Shown one piece after another: positions 17,322 through 25,908 of a DNA stretch of 64,000 bases. Both the position numbers and the translations under genes were made by a program. Position 1 is the first letter of the stretch; every line of letters begins with the position of its first letter. The DNA lies in the NCBI RefSeq assembly GCF_003967595.1, contig NZ_BIFW01000002.1, positions 62,001-126,000 on the forward strand, given 5' to 3'. The DNA comes from Companilactobacillus musae. Lineage in GTDB: Bacteria > Bacillota > Bacilli > Lactobacillales > Lactobacillaceae. The notes below the pieces were generated by a model that ran no database searches, was not told the origin of the DNA, and saw only the letters and a program-made list of their open reading frames with translations.

Positions 17322-17366
17322 TTTACATTATTTATACATTTTTTATACAAATAACTAGACTATAAT
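17322..17366 (+). promoter_or_regulatory. Three 11-bp direct repeats and -10 of the aldo-keto reductase promoter
   Basis: TTTACA (17322), TATACA (17333) and TATACA (17344) lie in three consecutive 11-bp repeats. A perfect -10 TATAAT (17361-17366) starts 11 bp after the last hexamer, nearly the same geometry as at the pst promoter, and there is no good -35, as expected for an activator-dependent promoter. They may control the reductase, the divergent phn operon, or both. Confidence 0.55.
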
Positions 17367-17395
17367 GGAATTGAAAATACACAGGAGGTAAATTT

Positions 17396-18271
17396 ATGGC
17401 TACAAATATTCCTTATATCGAATTAGCAAACGGTGTTATGATTCCCCAAGTGGGACTCGGAGTTTTCAGAATGAACGACGACGAGGTCTTGAACAGTGTC
17501 AAATGGGCTATCGAAAATGGTTACAGACATATTGATACTGCTAGTTTCTACGATAATGAAGAAGCTGTCGGTAAAGCTATTAAAGAATCTGGCATCGATC
17601 GTAAGTATCTTTTCATCACTACAAAAGTTTGGAACAACGTCCGTGGATACGATGAAACAATTGCACAATTTAATAATTCACTCCAAAAATTAGGTCTTGA
17701 TTATTTGGATATGTACTTAATACACTGGCCAGCAGCTGGCTTTGAAGAGAATTGGCGGGCCATGGAAGACCTCTATACGGCAGGCAAAATTAGAGCTATC
17801 GGCGTTTCTAACTTCAAAGCTCATCATATTGAGCAATTAATGAAAACTGCTAGAATTGCACCAATGGTTGATCAAATTGAAACTCATCCTTATCTACAAG
17901 AGAATGATCTTCATGAATATTTACAAGAAAAAAATATTGCTCACGAATCATGGAGTCCACTTGGTGGTGGAATCAATAAGGTCGTTGATAATCCTGTAAT
18001 TAAAGAGATTGCTGCCAAGTATCAAAAGAGTCCTGCTCAAGTAATTTTACGTTGGCACATCCAACGTGGCGAAATCGTCATTCCTAAATCAACTCACGAA
18101 AATCGTATCAAGGAGAATATTGATATCTTTGATTACCACTTCGATTTGACACCTGAAGAAATGGATCAAATTGCTAAATTGGATAGTGATAAACGTGTTG
18201 GTGCTGATCCTGACGATCAAGCATTTCTTGAACATTCAACAACTTATACAAATCAAAATAATGAAAAATAA
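17396..18271 (+). CDS. Aldo/keto reductase
   Basis: This 291-aa NADPH-dependent oxidoreductase has the (beta/alpha)8 AKR fold. The motifs GYRHIDTASFYDNEE (catalytic Asp and Tyr), FITTKVWN (Lys) and MYLIHWP (His) give the tetrad, and the C-terminal IPKSTHENRIKEN binds the cofactor. It resembles the glyoxal/2,5-diketogluconate reductase group of Firmicutes. ATG follows a strong ACAGGAGG. It diverges from phnD and could reduce the acetaldehyde or other aldehydes, but that link is only inferred from position. Monocistronic, with its terminator at 18273. Confidence 0.9.
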   Translation: MATNIPYIELANGVMIPQVGLGVFRMNDDEVLNSVKWAIENGYRHIDTASFYDNEEAVGKAIKESGIDRKYLFITTKVWNNVRGYDETIAQFNNSLQKLGLDYLDMYLIHWPAAGFEENWRAMEDLYTAGKIRAIGVSNFKAHHIEQLMKTARIAPMVDQIETHPYLQENDLHEYLQEKNIAHESWSPLGGGINKVVDNPVIKEIAAKYQKSPAQVILRWHIQRGEIVIPKSTHENRIKENIDIFDYHFDLTPEEMDQIAKLDSDKRVGADPDDQAFLEHSTTYTNQNNEK

Positions 18272-18272
18272 T

Positions 18273-18316
18273 AAAAAAAACTCAGCAACTGGAAAATTCC
18301 ATTGCTGAGTTTTTTT
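18273..18316. terminator. Bidirectional terminator between aldo-keto reductase and aspartokinase
   Basis: CTCAGCAA and TTGCTGAG pair with an inner TGGAA/TTCCA stem, flanked by A- and T-runs. It can end both converging transcripts and overlaps the 3' end of the aspartokinase gene (stop at 18315). Confidence 0.88.
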
Positions 18317-19631
18317 ATGCTGAAATCTTTTTTCGATGATAATCCATCGACTCATGGTAAATTCTATTGATGGTTCTTTCATAGTCTGCATTAGCGACCC
18401 CAAATACCACCTTAATATCACTACCTTCTTGAAAAACAAATCTAACTTTTATCAAACTATTGTCCAAGTAGTTCAAAATTTTTCCAGCCATTGCTGGACG
18501 TTGACTAAACTGTAATGACACAGCCGCTACTAGAGCAATATTTTGATTAACGTCGACTGAATCTACACCACAATTATTAGTTAGATCAGCTATTAACTGA
18601 TTCAATTTATTTCCAATCGCTTGTTTTTGGCAAACAAAACTGAATCCATCATTTCCTGAAGGTACGTAGTTACTAACTATATGTAACTTTTGAAAACTTT
18701 CTAGAACCTTCTGCAATACTTCTATATGTTTATTTAATTGATATTTTTGAATAGTAATAACAGTGTAATCCTTCCCACCAGCTATTCCTGTAACAATGTG
18801 ATCACTGTTTTCTTGCAATTTGGCAACTACCAAAGTTCCACCAGATTCAGGGCAATTTGTATTCAAGATAGCTGTTGGTATTTGCTTTTTCCAGACTGGA
18901 CGAACTGCTTCTTCTTGAAAAACTCCAATTCCCATATAAGACAAGGCCTGCAATTCATCATAAGTTAACTTTTCAATGCGTTTTGAATGACTGATGATTC
19001 TTGGATCGGCCATTAAAATACCTGATACGTCAGTCCAATTCTCATACAAATTGGCATCTAATAAATTAGCCAAAATTGCTCCTGAAATATCACTGCCACC
19101 ACGAGGCATCAAATGAATTGTCCCATTGTTATTGGCTCCATAAAACCCTGGTACAACAACATTAGGATGTTGTAACATTATTTGCTTTAATCTTTTACCG
19201 GACTCTACATAATCTAAATCATCATTAAATACCAAGACATCTTTGGCATCAACAAAATAAAATCCTAAATAATCTGCCATTAGTTTTGCAGTTAAATACT
19301 CTCCACGTGAAATTAAATAATCATGTGAACAATGCTGTAGTGACTTTTGAATAGTATTTAAGTCACTTCTAATATCAATACTTAGTTTCAAATCAGCTTT
19401 TATTTTAAGAATTCGTTTAGCAATTTTTTGAAAAAGTTGCTTTTTATCAGTATCTGCTGCCTGCTCCAAAGCAATCAGCATATCAGTTATCTTAACTGGT
19501 TCTTTTTGACTTTTACCAGCCGCACTGACAACTACTACTTTTCGTTCAGCATCATTATAAATAATTTGTTTAACTTTTCTAAATTGTTCAGCATCTGCAA
19601 CTGAACTCCCACCAAATTTAGCTACTTTCAT
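18315..19631 (-). CDS. Aspartokinase
   Basis: The 438-aa enzyme phosphorylates aspartate, the first step toward threonine, methionine, lysine and diaminopimelate. The N-terminal KFGGSSVA motif, VVVSAAGKS, and the MPRGGSDISGAILAN active-site segment identify an aspartokinase. Residues from about 290 on form the regulatory ACT domains (TVITIQKYQLN, ALVAAVSLQFSQRP), so feedback inhibition is likely. It overlaps the upstream hom gene by 1 bp. As it is grouped with hom and diverges from thrC-thrB, it is probably the threonine-dedicated isoenzyme (thrA/metL type). Confidence 0.9.
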   Translation of the reverse strand: MKVAKFGGSSVADAEQFRKVKQIIYNDAERKVVVVSAAGKSQKEPVKITDMLIALEQAADTDKKQLFQKIAKRILKIKADLKLSIDIRSDLNTIQKSLQHCSHDYLISRGEYLTAKLMADYLGFYFVDAKDVLVFNDDLDYVESGKRLKQIMLQHPNVVVPGFYGANNNGTIHLMPRGGSDISGAILANLLDANLYENWTDVSGILMADPRIISHSKRIEKLTYDELQALSYMGIGVFQEEAVRPVWKKQIPTAILNTNCPESGGTLVVAKLQENSDHIVTGIAGGKDYTVITIQKYQLNKHIEVLQKVLESFQKLHIVSNYVPSGNDGFSFVCQKQAIGNKLNQLIADLTNNCGVDSVDVNQNIALVAAVSLQFSQRPAMAGKILNYLDNSLIKVRFVFQEGSDIKVVFGVANADYERTINRIYHESMDYHRKKISA

Positions 19632-20806
19632 TAGGCTACCTCCCCTTGACTCGGAAGACTAACCATAAAGGCTGCCGCATCAGATTTCAAAACTTCTTTC
19701 ATTAAATGATGCATTTCTCCCACAGGAATCTTTTTAACTTCTACGTATGCTCCCTCTTGAGAAAGCTGATAATCCTTAAAAATAGAATCAATCTTTTTAT
19801 TAGAACGAACCAAATAGTTACCCTTTGTTAATTCTGGACAATAATGCATTTTTTTATCGAAGTTTCGTTTAAGGTGGATTTTACGTTCAGCAATATCTAA
19901 AATATCTTGAATCACTGCATTTGCAGTTGGGTACATCCCTGCGCCTTGACCGAAGAAATCTAATTGTCCAATTGTATCTCCATTCAATGAAATTAAATTG
20001 TAATTATCAGGAGTATTGGCCTCAAGTGTTCGATCCAAAAAGAGCGTTGGTTCGACGACATAATCAAATTTATCGCCACTTTGATGTGTACGACCAATTA
20101 ATTTAACTGCCAATCCTCGTCTTTGAAAATACTTAACGTCAGCACAAGTAATATTTCTGATTCCAAATATAGGTAAGCTCTGATGATTTTGAATGTCGAT
20201 ATTATATGCAATATCAGCACTGATACAGAGTTTATTGGCAACATCGTATCCATCAATATCAGCACTAGGATCAGCTTCCGCATATCCTAACTTCTGGGCC
20301 TTTTTTAGCACATCGACAAACGATTCACCATTGCGGCTCATCTGATCCAAAATAAAGTTACTTGTTCCGTTAAAAATTCCTGAAATTGAATTTACATTAT
20401 CAATTCTTAAAGCCTTCTCCAGACCTTGAATCCAAGGAATTCCACCACCGACTGATGCTTCAAAGTAAAACTTTACATTATTCTTTTCAGCAGCTTCGGT
20501 AAATTCTTTTAAATAAATAGCAATTACTGCCTTATTGGCTGTAATAACATTTTTGCCATGTTTTAAGGCTGACAAAATATATTCATGAGCCGGTTCAATT
20601 CCACCTATTGCCTCAACGACAACCTCTGTTTCCCTATCATTTAGTATTTTATCTATTTCAGATGTCATCTCTGGCAAGATAGGTTCTTTATTTTTCCTAA
20701 TCAATATGTGACTTACAGAGAGGTTTTGGGTTTGTCCATTCGCCTTCTTAATTATTTTATAGACACCTTTTCCTACTGTTCCAAATCCTAGAATTGCAAC
20801 TTTCAT
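19631..20806 (-). CDS. hom: Homoserine dehydrogenase
   Basis: This 391-aa enzyme reduces aspartate semialdehyde to homoserine. The N-terminal Rossmann motif GFGTVGKGVY, VITANKAVIA, the SVGGGIPWIQ and GIFNGTSNFILDQM active-site segments and GYAEADPSADIDGYD are characteristic. It is shorter than the roughly 430-aa Bacillus enzyme, and the C-terminal ACT region appears reduced to about 60 residues, so threonine feedback may be weakened. It is the first gene of hom-aspartokinase and diverges from thrC across 111 bp that contain a palindrome. ATG start behind AGGAGG. Confidence 0.92.
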   Translation of the reverse strand: MKVAILGFGTVGKGVYKIIKKANGQTQNLSVSHILIRKNKEPILPEMTSEIDKILNDRETEVVVEAIGGIEPAHEYILSALKHGKNVITANKAVIAIYLKEFTEAAEKNNVKFYFEASVGGGIPWIQGLEKALRIDNVNSISGIFNGTSNFILDQMSRNGESFVDVLKKAQKLGYAEADPSADIDGYDVANKLCISADIAYNIDIQNHQSLPIFGIRNITCADVKYFQRRGLAVKLIGRTHQSGDKFDYVVEPTLFLDRTLEANTPDNYNLISLNGDTIGQLDFFGQGAGMYPTANAVIQDILDIAERKIHLKRNFDKKMHYCPELTKGNYLVRSNKKIDSIFKDYQLSQEGAYVEVKKIPVGEMHHLMKEVLKSDAAAFMVSLPSQGEVA

Positions 20807-20836
20807 AGGTTTTACCTCCTGTTTTCAATCTTTTTC

Positions 20837-20886
20837 GTGTTCATTAATAATAAACACTTGTTTTTAATTTATGAACAGGCTACCAT
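20837..20886 (+). promoter_or_regulatory. Palindromic operator and thrC promoter in the hom/thrC divergent region
   Basis: GTGTTCATTA (20837-20846) and TAATAAACAC (20848-20857) form 10-bp arms with one mismatch around a single central base. Immediately next to it are a weak -35 TTGTTT (20858) and, 17 bp on, TACCAT (20881). ATGAACA at 20871 repeats the TGTTCAT half-site. A repressor site controlling both divergent operons is inferred; the regulator is unknown. Confidence 0.5.
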
Positions 20887-20917
20887 ATAGATATTCGAAA
20901 AGCAAGGAGTTATGATC

Positions 20918-22408
20918 ATGAATAAAAACTATACAAGCACACGTAACAAGCAAGTCAGCATACCCGCTAAAGAGGCAATCAAACGAGGATTTTCTAATGA
21001 TGGTGGGCTTTTTGTCTACCCAGAACTGAATCAATTAAAAATCAATTTAGACGAAATAAAGGATGCTAATTACCAGCAAATTGCTAAAGTCGTTTTAATG
21101 AAATTATTACCCGACTTTTCCGAAACAGAAATCGCTACAAGTATCCAAAATGCCTATGCTAATAGTTTTGACACCCCTAAAATAACTCCACTTACTTCGG
21201 TCAGTGATTTTCATATCTTAGAATTATTCCATGGACCAACTAGTGCTTTTAAGGACATTGGCCTACAAATGCTTCCCCAATTGATGAAATGTGTCTTAGG
21301 ACCTAAAAACAAAGTCATGATTTTAACTGCTACTAGTGGCGATACTGGCAAAGCAGCCCTTGAAGGTTTTAAAAATCTAAATCATATGGGAATCACTGTT
21401 TTTTATCCTCACAATGGTGTCAGTAAAGTTCAACAACTACAGATGGAAACAACTGATGGGAATAATACTGAAATCGCATCAATCCGTGGAAATTTCGATG
21501 ATGCACAAACTAGTGTCAAAAAAATTTTCAATGATCAAAAATTCAAAGATACTCTTGATCCTAATGTTTCCCTATCTAGTGCCAATTCCATCAACATTGG
21601 CCGTCTAATTCCTCAAGTTGTCTATTACTTCAATGCCTATCTGCAACTAGTTAAAAATAAAAATATTTCCTTGGGTGATCCTGTCAATTTCACCGTTCCT
21701 ACAGGAAACTTTGGAGATGTTTTGGCTGGATATTATGCCAAACAATTAGGTCTTCCCGTTAAAAAATTCATCGTTGCTAGTAACGAAAATAATGTCTTAA
21801 CAAAATTTTTTAATACTGGTATTTATGACCGAAATATTCCATTTCTACAAACTGATGCTCCTAGTATGGATATTCAAATCTCTAGTAATTTTGAAAGACT
21901 TCTTTACTATAAGAGCAATCACGATACTGAGTATGTTAAAAAACTAATGACTGACCTCGAAAAAAATGGCCACTATCAAGTTTCAAAGGAAATCCTTCAA
22001 AGCATCCACAACGATTTCTACTGTGGTTTCAGTACGGATAGTGAAATCGAACAATCTATTGTTGATATTTACCAAAAATATCACTATTTAATGGACCCAC
22101 ATACAGCCGTAGGTTACAAAGTTATGCGTGATTACCAAAAGTCGGATTCTGATACTCCAATGATTCTTTTGAGCACTGCCAGTCCCTACAAATTCACTCA
22201 GGTTGTTGCCAAAGCTCTCTTTGACAAAGTCCCTACTGACGATCACGAAGCAATGTTAGATTTAAACTACGCTACTCAGGTTCCTATTCCTAAAAACTTA
22301 GCTCAAGTTTGGAATTTACCACTTCTCCATCAAAATGTTATTGATCAAAATGAAATGGAATCTTTTATTAAAGAGAAAGTCGAGGCCAATTTTTATGATA
22401 AAAATTAA
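20918..22408 (+). CDS. thrC: Threonine synthase
   Basis: The 496-aa PLP enzyme converts O-phosphohomoserine to threonine. It is of the long type, with the N-terminal YTSTRNKQVSIPAKEAIKRG and FSNDGGLFV segments. HGPTSAFKDIG holds the PLP lysine, and TATSGDTGKAALEGF plus VPTGNFGDVLAGYYAK bind the cofactor phosphate. I chose ATG at 20918, 8 bp after AAGGAG; the in-frame ATG at 20912 is only 2 bp from that site. It overlaps thrB by 14 bp. Together with ThrB and Hom it completes threonine synthesis from aspartate semialdehyde. Confidence 0.93.
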   Translation: MNKNYTSTRNKQVSIPAKEAIKRGFSNDGGLFVYPELNQLKINLDEIKDANYQQIAKVVLMKLLPDFSETEIATSIQNAYANSFDTPKITPLTSVSDFHILELFHGPTSAFKDIGLQMLPQLMKCVLGPKNKVMILTATSGDTGKAALEGFKNLNHMGITVFYPHNGVSKVQQLQMETTDGNNTEIASIRGNFDDAQTSVKKIFNDQKFKDTLDPNVSLSSANSINIGRLIPQVVYYFNAYLQLVKNKNISLGDPVNFTVPTGNFGDVLAGYYAKQLGLPVKKFIVASNENNVLTKFFNTGIYDRNIPFLQTDAPSMDIQISSNFERLLYYKSNHDTEYVKKLMTDLEKNGHYQVSKEILQSIHNDFYCGFSTDSEIEQSIVDIYQKYHYLMDPHTAVGYKVMRDYQKSDSDTPMILLSTASPYKFTQVVAKALFDKVPTDDHEAMLDLNYATQVPIPKNLAQVWNLPLLHQNVIDQNEMESFIKEKVEANFYDKN

Positions 22409-23273
22409 AGTTCCCGCTACTAGTGCCAATATTGGTGTCGGTTTTGATTGTTTAGGATTAGCTGTTAACCTCTATGCAGTTGTTCAATTTGAAGACAGTT
22501 CGTCGCCTTTAGAAATAAACGGTTGTCCTAAAAAATATCAAAATAAAAATAATCTTATTTATCAAGCCTTCGTTGCCGCTGCTGATTTCTTACAACAACC
22601 TGTCCCTAATCTAAAAATAACTATCGACAGTCAAGTTCCTGTTTCCAGAGGCTTAGGTAGTTCTGCTACTTGTATTGTAGCCGGATTGATGGGCGCAAAT
22701 AATTGGTTTAAAGCTAACCTTTCTCAAGAACAACTTTTGGATCTAGCAACTCGAATTGAAGGACATCCCGACAATGTTACCCCGGCGATTTATGGTAATA
22801 TGAGCGCTTCATTTATTGATGACAATGATGACGTTTGCTCGGCCCACTTTAAAATCTCTTCAAAATTACACTTTTTAGCCCTCATTCCTGACTATTCAAT
22901 CAGTACTGAAAAAGCACGTCAGATTCTCCCAAAAGAAATGTCCTACCAAACAGCTATTTACCAAATTGGACATGCGCTTGTTTTGGCTAAAGCTTTAGAA
23001 AATGGCGATTTTCCTCTAATTCAAAAAGCCATCATTGATAAAATGCATGAACCATTTCGAAAGCAATTGATTCCTGACTATGAAGAAGTTCAAAATATCT
23101 GCCTTAATGAAAATAGTCTGTGCTACATCAGTGGCAGTGGTTCAACTCTCATGGCTATAACTGATAAAAAAGATCAGGCCCAAGAAATTCTCAAAGCAAT
23201 CAAAAAAAGCTTCCCTAAATGGGAAGCTCATCATTTACAAGTTGATACTCAAGGTGCTCATGCAATTGTTTGA
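22395..23273 (+). CDS. thrB: Homoserine kinase
   Basis: This 292-aa GHMP-family kinase phosphorylates homoserine, giving the substrate of ThrC. It has the N-terminal KVPATSANIGVGFDCLGLAV, the ATP-binding PVSRGLGSSATCIVAG, and the C-terminal SGSGSTLMAI motif. The ATG at 22395 follows GAGG and gives the usual family N-terminus; a longer frame from 22335 would lie within thrC. Translation is probably coupled to thrC through the 14-bp overlap. The gene converges on the AraC regulator, and the two ORFs overlap at their 3' ends (23258-23273) with no separate terminator visible. Confidence 0.93.
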   Translation: MIKIKVPATSANIGVGFDCLGLAVNLYAVVQFEDSSSPLEINGCPKKYQNKNNLIYQAFVAAADFLQQPVPNLKITIDSQVPVSRGLGSSATCIVAGLMGANNWFKANLSQEQLLDLATRIEGHPDNVTPAIYGNMSASFIDDNDDVCSAHFKISSKLHFLALIPDYSISTEKARQILPKEMSYQTAIYQIGHALVLAKALENGDFPLIQKAIIDKMHEPFRKQLIPDYEEVQNICLNENSLCYISGSGSTLMAITDKKDQAQEILKAIKKSFPKWEAHHLQVDTQGAHAIV

Positions 23274-24106
23274 GTTTGTTTACGATACTCTAATGGAGTC
23301 AAATTATACTTTTCTTTAAAAGCTGCATAAAAACTTTTTTCATCAGGAAATCCTGTATCTGCAGCAATCTTAGACAACTTATCATCAGTTTTTTCAATCA
23401 ATTCGGCTGCATTTTGGATTCTCAGCAAAGTTAGATATTTCTTAGGTGAAATACCCAAGTATTTTTTAAAAAATTTAGAAAAGTATGCATAACTATAATT
23501 ATATTTCTTAGCCATTTTCGATAGATGAATTTCGGATTGGTATTCACTATGAAAGTCAGCAATAATTTTTGAAATAACTTCAGGAATATCACGATCAATA
23601 TTTTTATCAACAGTAAAGTTTTTAACTAATATACTGATCAACTCAACTGCCATAGATAATTGATGTAAACGTTCATCTTCGGTAGTATCCTGACTCTGAG
23701 AATCTTTAATTTTACTTATCAAACTCGTCAACTCTTGAAAGGCAACCATTTGGTTGTCTTTTTTTGGTCGTTTTATTAGACAAAAACTTCTCTCACGAAC
23801 AGTCTGAGGTAAACAATGGCGTAACCAATCATAATTGATCAGTAAAGTAACAATCCTTTGGTCTTGGGTAATTGTAGTATCGAATCCGTGAATCAAACGA
23901 GAGTTAATAACATAAATATCGCCCTCTTCTAATTCATACTTTTTATCCTCAATAAACATTGTCCCTGGATTTCCCTTAGCAATATAGGTAATTTCAATTG
24001 CCTCATGCCAATGTGGAACTACATATTTTTTTCCAATCGGACGATGATAAATACATTTAATTGGATTAACATAATCAAATTTCAATAACTCCATCGGGGT
24101 CGACAT
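23258..24106 (-). CDS. AraC-family transcriptional regulator with N-terminal cupin domain
   Basis: The 282-aa protein has an N-terminal cupin-type sensor domain (about 10-110, with VPHWHEAIEITYIAKG and VINSRLIHGF) and a C-terminal AraC/XylS double helix-turn-helix (about 180-280, with HLSKMAKKYNYSYAYFSKFFKKYLGISPKKYL and the second helix-turn-helix ending in TPLEYRKQ). Such proteins usually sense sugars or related metabolites. No obvious target operon is adjacent. ATG start behind AAAGGAGG. A sigma-A type promoter and a cre-like site lie upstream, so it may be under carbon control. Confidence 0.88.
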   Translation of the reverse strand: MSTPMELLKFDYVNPIKCIYHRPIGKKYVVPHWHEAIEITYIAKGNPGTMFIEDKKYELEEGDIYVINSRLIHGFDTTITQDQRIVTLLINYDWLRHCLPQTVRERSFCLIKRPKKDNQMVAFQELTSLISKIKDSQSQDTTEDERLHQLSMAVELISILVKNFTVDKNIDRDIPEVISKIIADFHSEYQSEIHLSKMAKKYNYSYAYFSKFFKKYLGISPKKYLTLLRIQNAAELIEKTDDKLSKIAADTGFPDEKSFYAAFKEKYNLTPLEYRKQTQTIA

Positions 24107-24130
24107 ATTTGTCCTCCTTTATTATCAAGA

Positions 24131-24262
24131 CAAAAAATGGTAGTTCATCAAATATAATCAAAACCTATTGTCACAATTGTAAGCGTATGCACAGATTGCT
24201 GTCAATAAGTTATTTTTTATAGCAATCTTAAAAAGAAATACTCTAAGAAGCAAAAAATGGTA
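24131..24262 (+). repeat. Pair of 12-bp direct repeats flanking the AraC promoter
   Basis: CAAAAAATGGTA occurs at 24131-24142 and again at 24251-24262, 120 bp apart, on either side of the AraC gene's promoter in the 284-bp divergent region. AraC proteins often bind direct repeats, so these are candidate operators; A-richness makes chance a possibility. No ORF is visible in this intergenic region. Confidence 0.4.
24176..24205 (-). promoter_or_regulatory. Promoter of the AraC regulator with overlapping cre-like site
   Basis: On the minus strand TTGACA (24205-24200) and TACAAT (24181-24176) are 18 bp apart. TGTAAGCGTATGCA (24178-24191, plus strand) matches cre at 12 of 14 positions and overlaps the -10. 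Confidence 0.6.
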
Positions 24263-24390
24263 CTTTTTAAGTCAAGCTTAAAGTGTCCCAATAACAAGGC
24301 ATTCCCTTTTACTACATAAATCATTGCAATATAAGTTTAAATAAGTTATATTCTAGTAAATACTTAAAGTAGCTTAAAGAAGGATTCGAT

Positions 24391-25143
24391 ATGCAAAAAG
24401 AACGACTTGACCTTATTTTAAAAACGCTTCAAGAAAAACAGACCCTTTCACTCAAACAAATCATTGAATTAACCCAAACTTCCAGGGATACAGCCCGTCG
24501 AGATATCGTTAAATTATCTGAAAGTAACTTAGTTGAACGTGACTATGGTGGCATCAGTTTACCTAATACTTTTAAAAAATTAGATAACTATTTACAACGT
24601 AGCGATGATTTCGTCAACATCAAACAAGAATTAGCAAAACGTGCTGCAATCTTTGCCAATCAGGCCACGAACATATACCTAGACGTTTCAACAACTGTCG
24701 AATTCATGCCTAAATATCTCACTAGTCAAAATCTTTTTGCGGTCACTAACTCCCTCGACATTGCTGATCAACTCATCCGTCATGCTAAATGTAAAACTCG
24801 TATTTTGGGTGGTAATTTAGATTCAGAAAAGCGATGTGTCGTTGGCACTAGACCTTGTTTAGATTTAGAAAATTATACTTTCGATTATGCATTTTTAAGT
24901 GGAGTTGGAATTGATAAGGACGGTGTTTATTACGCCTATGAAGATGACATTGACTACAAAACTAAAATCCGTAAACAAGCTAAAAAAATTGTTCTCTTAT
25001 TAGATAGCAGCAAAGTTAACGTTAAACATAACTTTAAAGTACTCAATCTCAATCAAATAGACTACATTATTACAAATGATCAACTACCACAGAAACTTGA
25101 AAATAAATTACTAAAGTCAAAAACACAAATGATTTATATCTAA
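24391..25143 (+). CDS. DeoR/GlpR-family transcriptional regulator
   Basis: This 250-aa repressor has an N-terminal DeoR helix-turn-helix (about residues 5-55: LSLKQIIELTQTSRDTARRDIVKLSESNLV followed by the ERDYGGISL wing) and a C-terminal DeoRC sensor domain with the typical VTNSLDIADQL, RILGGNLD and DYAFLSGVGID segments. The family usually senses phosphorylated sugars. It lies 14 bp upstream of a HAD phosphatase, so the two probably form an operon in which the phosphatase may act on the regulator's effector. ATG start behind AAAGAAGGA. Confidence 0.9.
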   Translation: MQKERLDLILKTLQEKQTLSLKQIIELTQTSRDTARRDIVKLSESNLVERDYGGISLPNTFKKLDNYLQRSDDFVNIKQELAKRAAIFANQATNIYLDVSTTVEFMPKYLTSQNLFAVTNSLDIADQLIRHAKCKTRILGGNLDSEKRCVVGTRPCLDLENYTFDYAFLSGVGIDKDGVYYAYEDDIDYKTKIRKQAKKIVLLLDSSKVNVKHNFKVLNLNQIDYIITNDQLPQKLENKLLKSKTQMIYI

Positions 25144-25157
25144 GGAGATAGATAATT

Positions 25158-25787
25158 ATGAAAAAAACAATTCTGTTTGACGTTGATGGCACTTTAATTG
25201 ATACTGAAAAAACAATTATTAAATCTTGGCAAAAGACGCTAAAACAAACTTTCAATATTGAACCGGCTGCCGAGGATTTATTTTATATTCTTGGAATTCC
25301 TGGCACTAAAGCTGTAGAACGTTATGCTACTAGTCCAGAACAGAGCCAAGAATTAATTGACCTTTGGGAAAAGAATGACCATCAGATGTTCCATTATGCT
25401 AAGCTTTTTGATGGCATAGAAAATATGCTTAGAGGACTAAAACAAAATCAAGTTCAATTGGGTATCGTTACTTCACGAACTAATCAAGAATTAAAAATAG
25501 TCTTCGACCACTTTCCTATTAAAAAATATTTCGACACGGCTGTTACTGCATCCCAAACTGAACTACACAAACCAAATCCTGAACCAATCTTAAAAGCCAT
25601 TGACACTTTAAAAATCGATCCTAAAAACACACTCTATATTGGCGATTCAATTTATGATTTTCAATGTGCCCGTAATGCTCAAGTTGAATTTGCCCTAGCC
25701 AGTTGGGGAGCTAAAGAAAACTCTGAATTTAACAAAATTGACTATCTCTTAAAGCAACCCAATGATCTAGTCGAATTATTTATTTAA
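25158..25787 (+). CDS. HAD-superfamily phosphatase (phosphoglycolate phosphatase-like)
   Basis: The 209-aa protein shows the HAD motifs FDVDGTLIDT (nucleophile and acid/base Asp), IVTSR (motif II), HKPNPEP (motif III lysine) and YIGDSIYD (motif IV), with an alpha-helical cap after motif I. This is the PGP/beta-phosphoglucomutase-like subgroup. DGTLIDT rather than DGVITDT argues for a phosphatase and against beta-phosphoglucomutase. It follows the DeoR gene at 14 bp behind TAAGGAGA. Substrate unknown, probably a small sugar phosphate. Confidence 0.85.
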   Translation: MKKTILFDVDGTLIDTEKTIIKSWQKTLKQTFNIEPAAEDLFYILGIPGTKAVERYATSPEQSQELIDLWEKNDHQMFHYAKLFDGIENMLRGLKQNQVQLGIVTSRTNQELKIVFDHFPIKKYFDTAVTASQTELHKPNPEPILKAIDTLKIDPKNTLYIGDSIYDFQCARNAQVEFALASWGAKENSEFNKIDYLLKQPNDLVELFI

Positions 25788-25792
25788 AAATT

Positions 25793-25852
25793 AAAATAGC
25801 CCTCAAAAGAGACGACATGCGAAATATCTAATCTCTTCTGAGGGCTATTTGT
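25793..25852. terminator. Bidirectional terminator between HAD phosphatase and fumarate reductase
   Basis: AAATAGCCCTCA and TGAGGGCTATTT with an inner AGAGA/TCTCT extension form a long stem flanked by A/T-rich tails. It serves both converging transcripts and shares the AAATAGC start of family 2. Confidence 0.85.
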
Positions 25853-25908
25853 GTTTCAATAATAAAATTACTGTACCTTACTGTACCTAATAATACTTTC
25901 AATCAAGC

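Noticed and set aside
20807-20917. T-box or threonine riboswitch for hom/thrC
   Set aside because: The intergenic stretch is too short and lacks the T-box sequence; only a palindrome was found.
25158-25787. beta-Phosphoglucomutase partner for the GH65 phosphorylase
   Set aside because: Motif I is DGTLIDT, not the DGVITDT of phosphoglucomutases, and the gene is in an operon with a DeoR regulator rather than with the phosphorylase.
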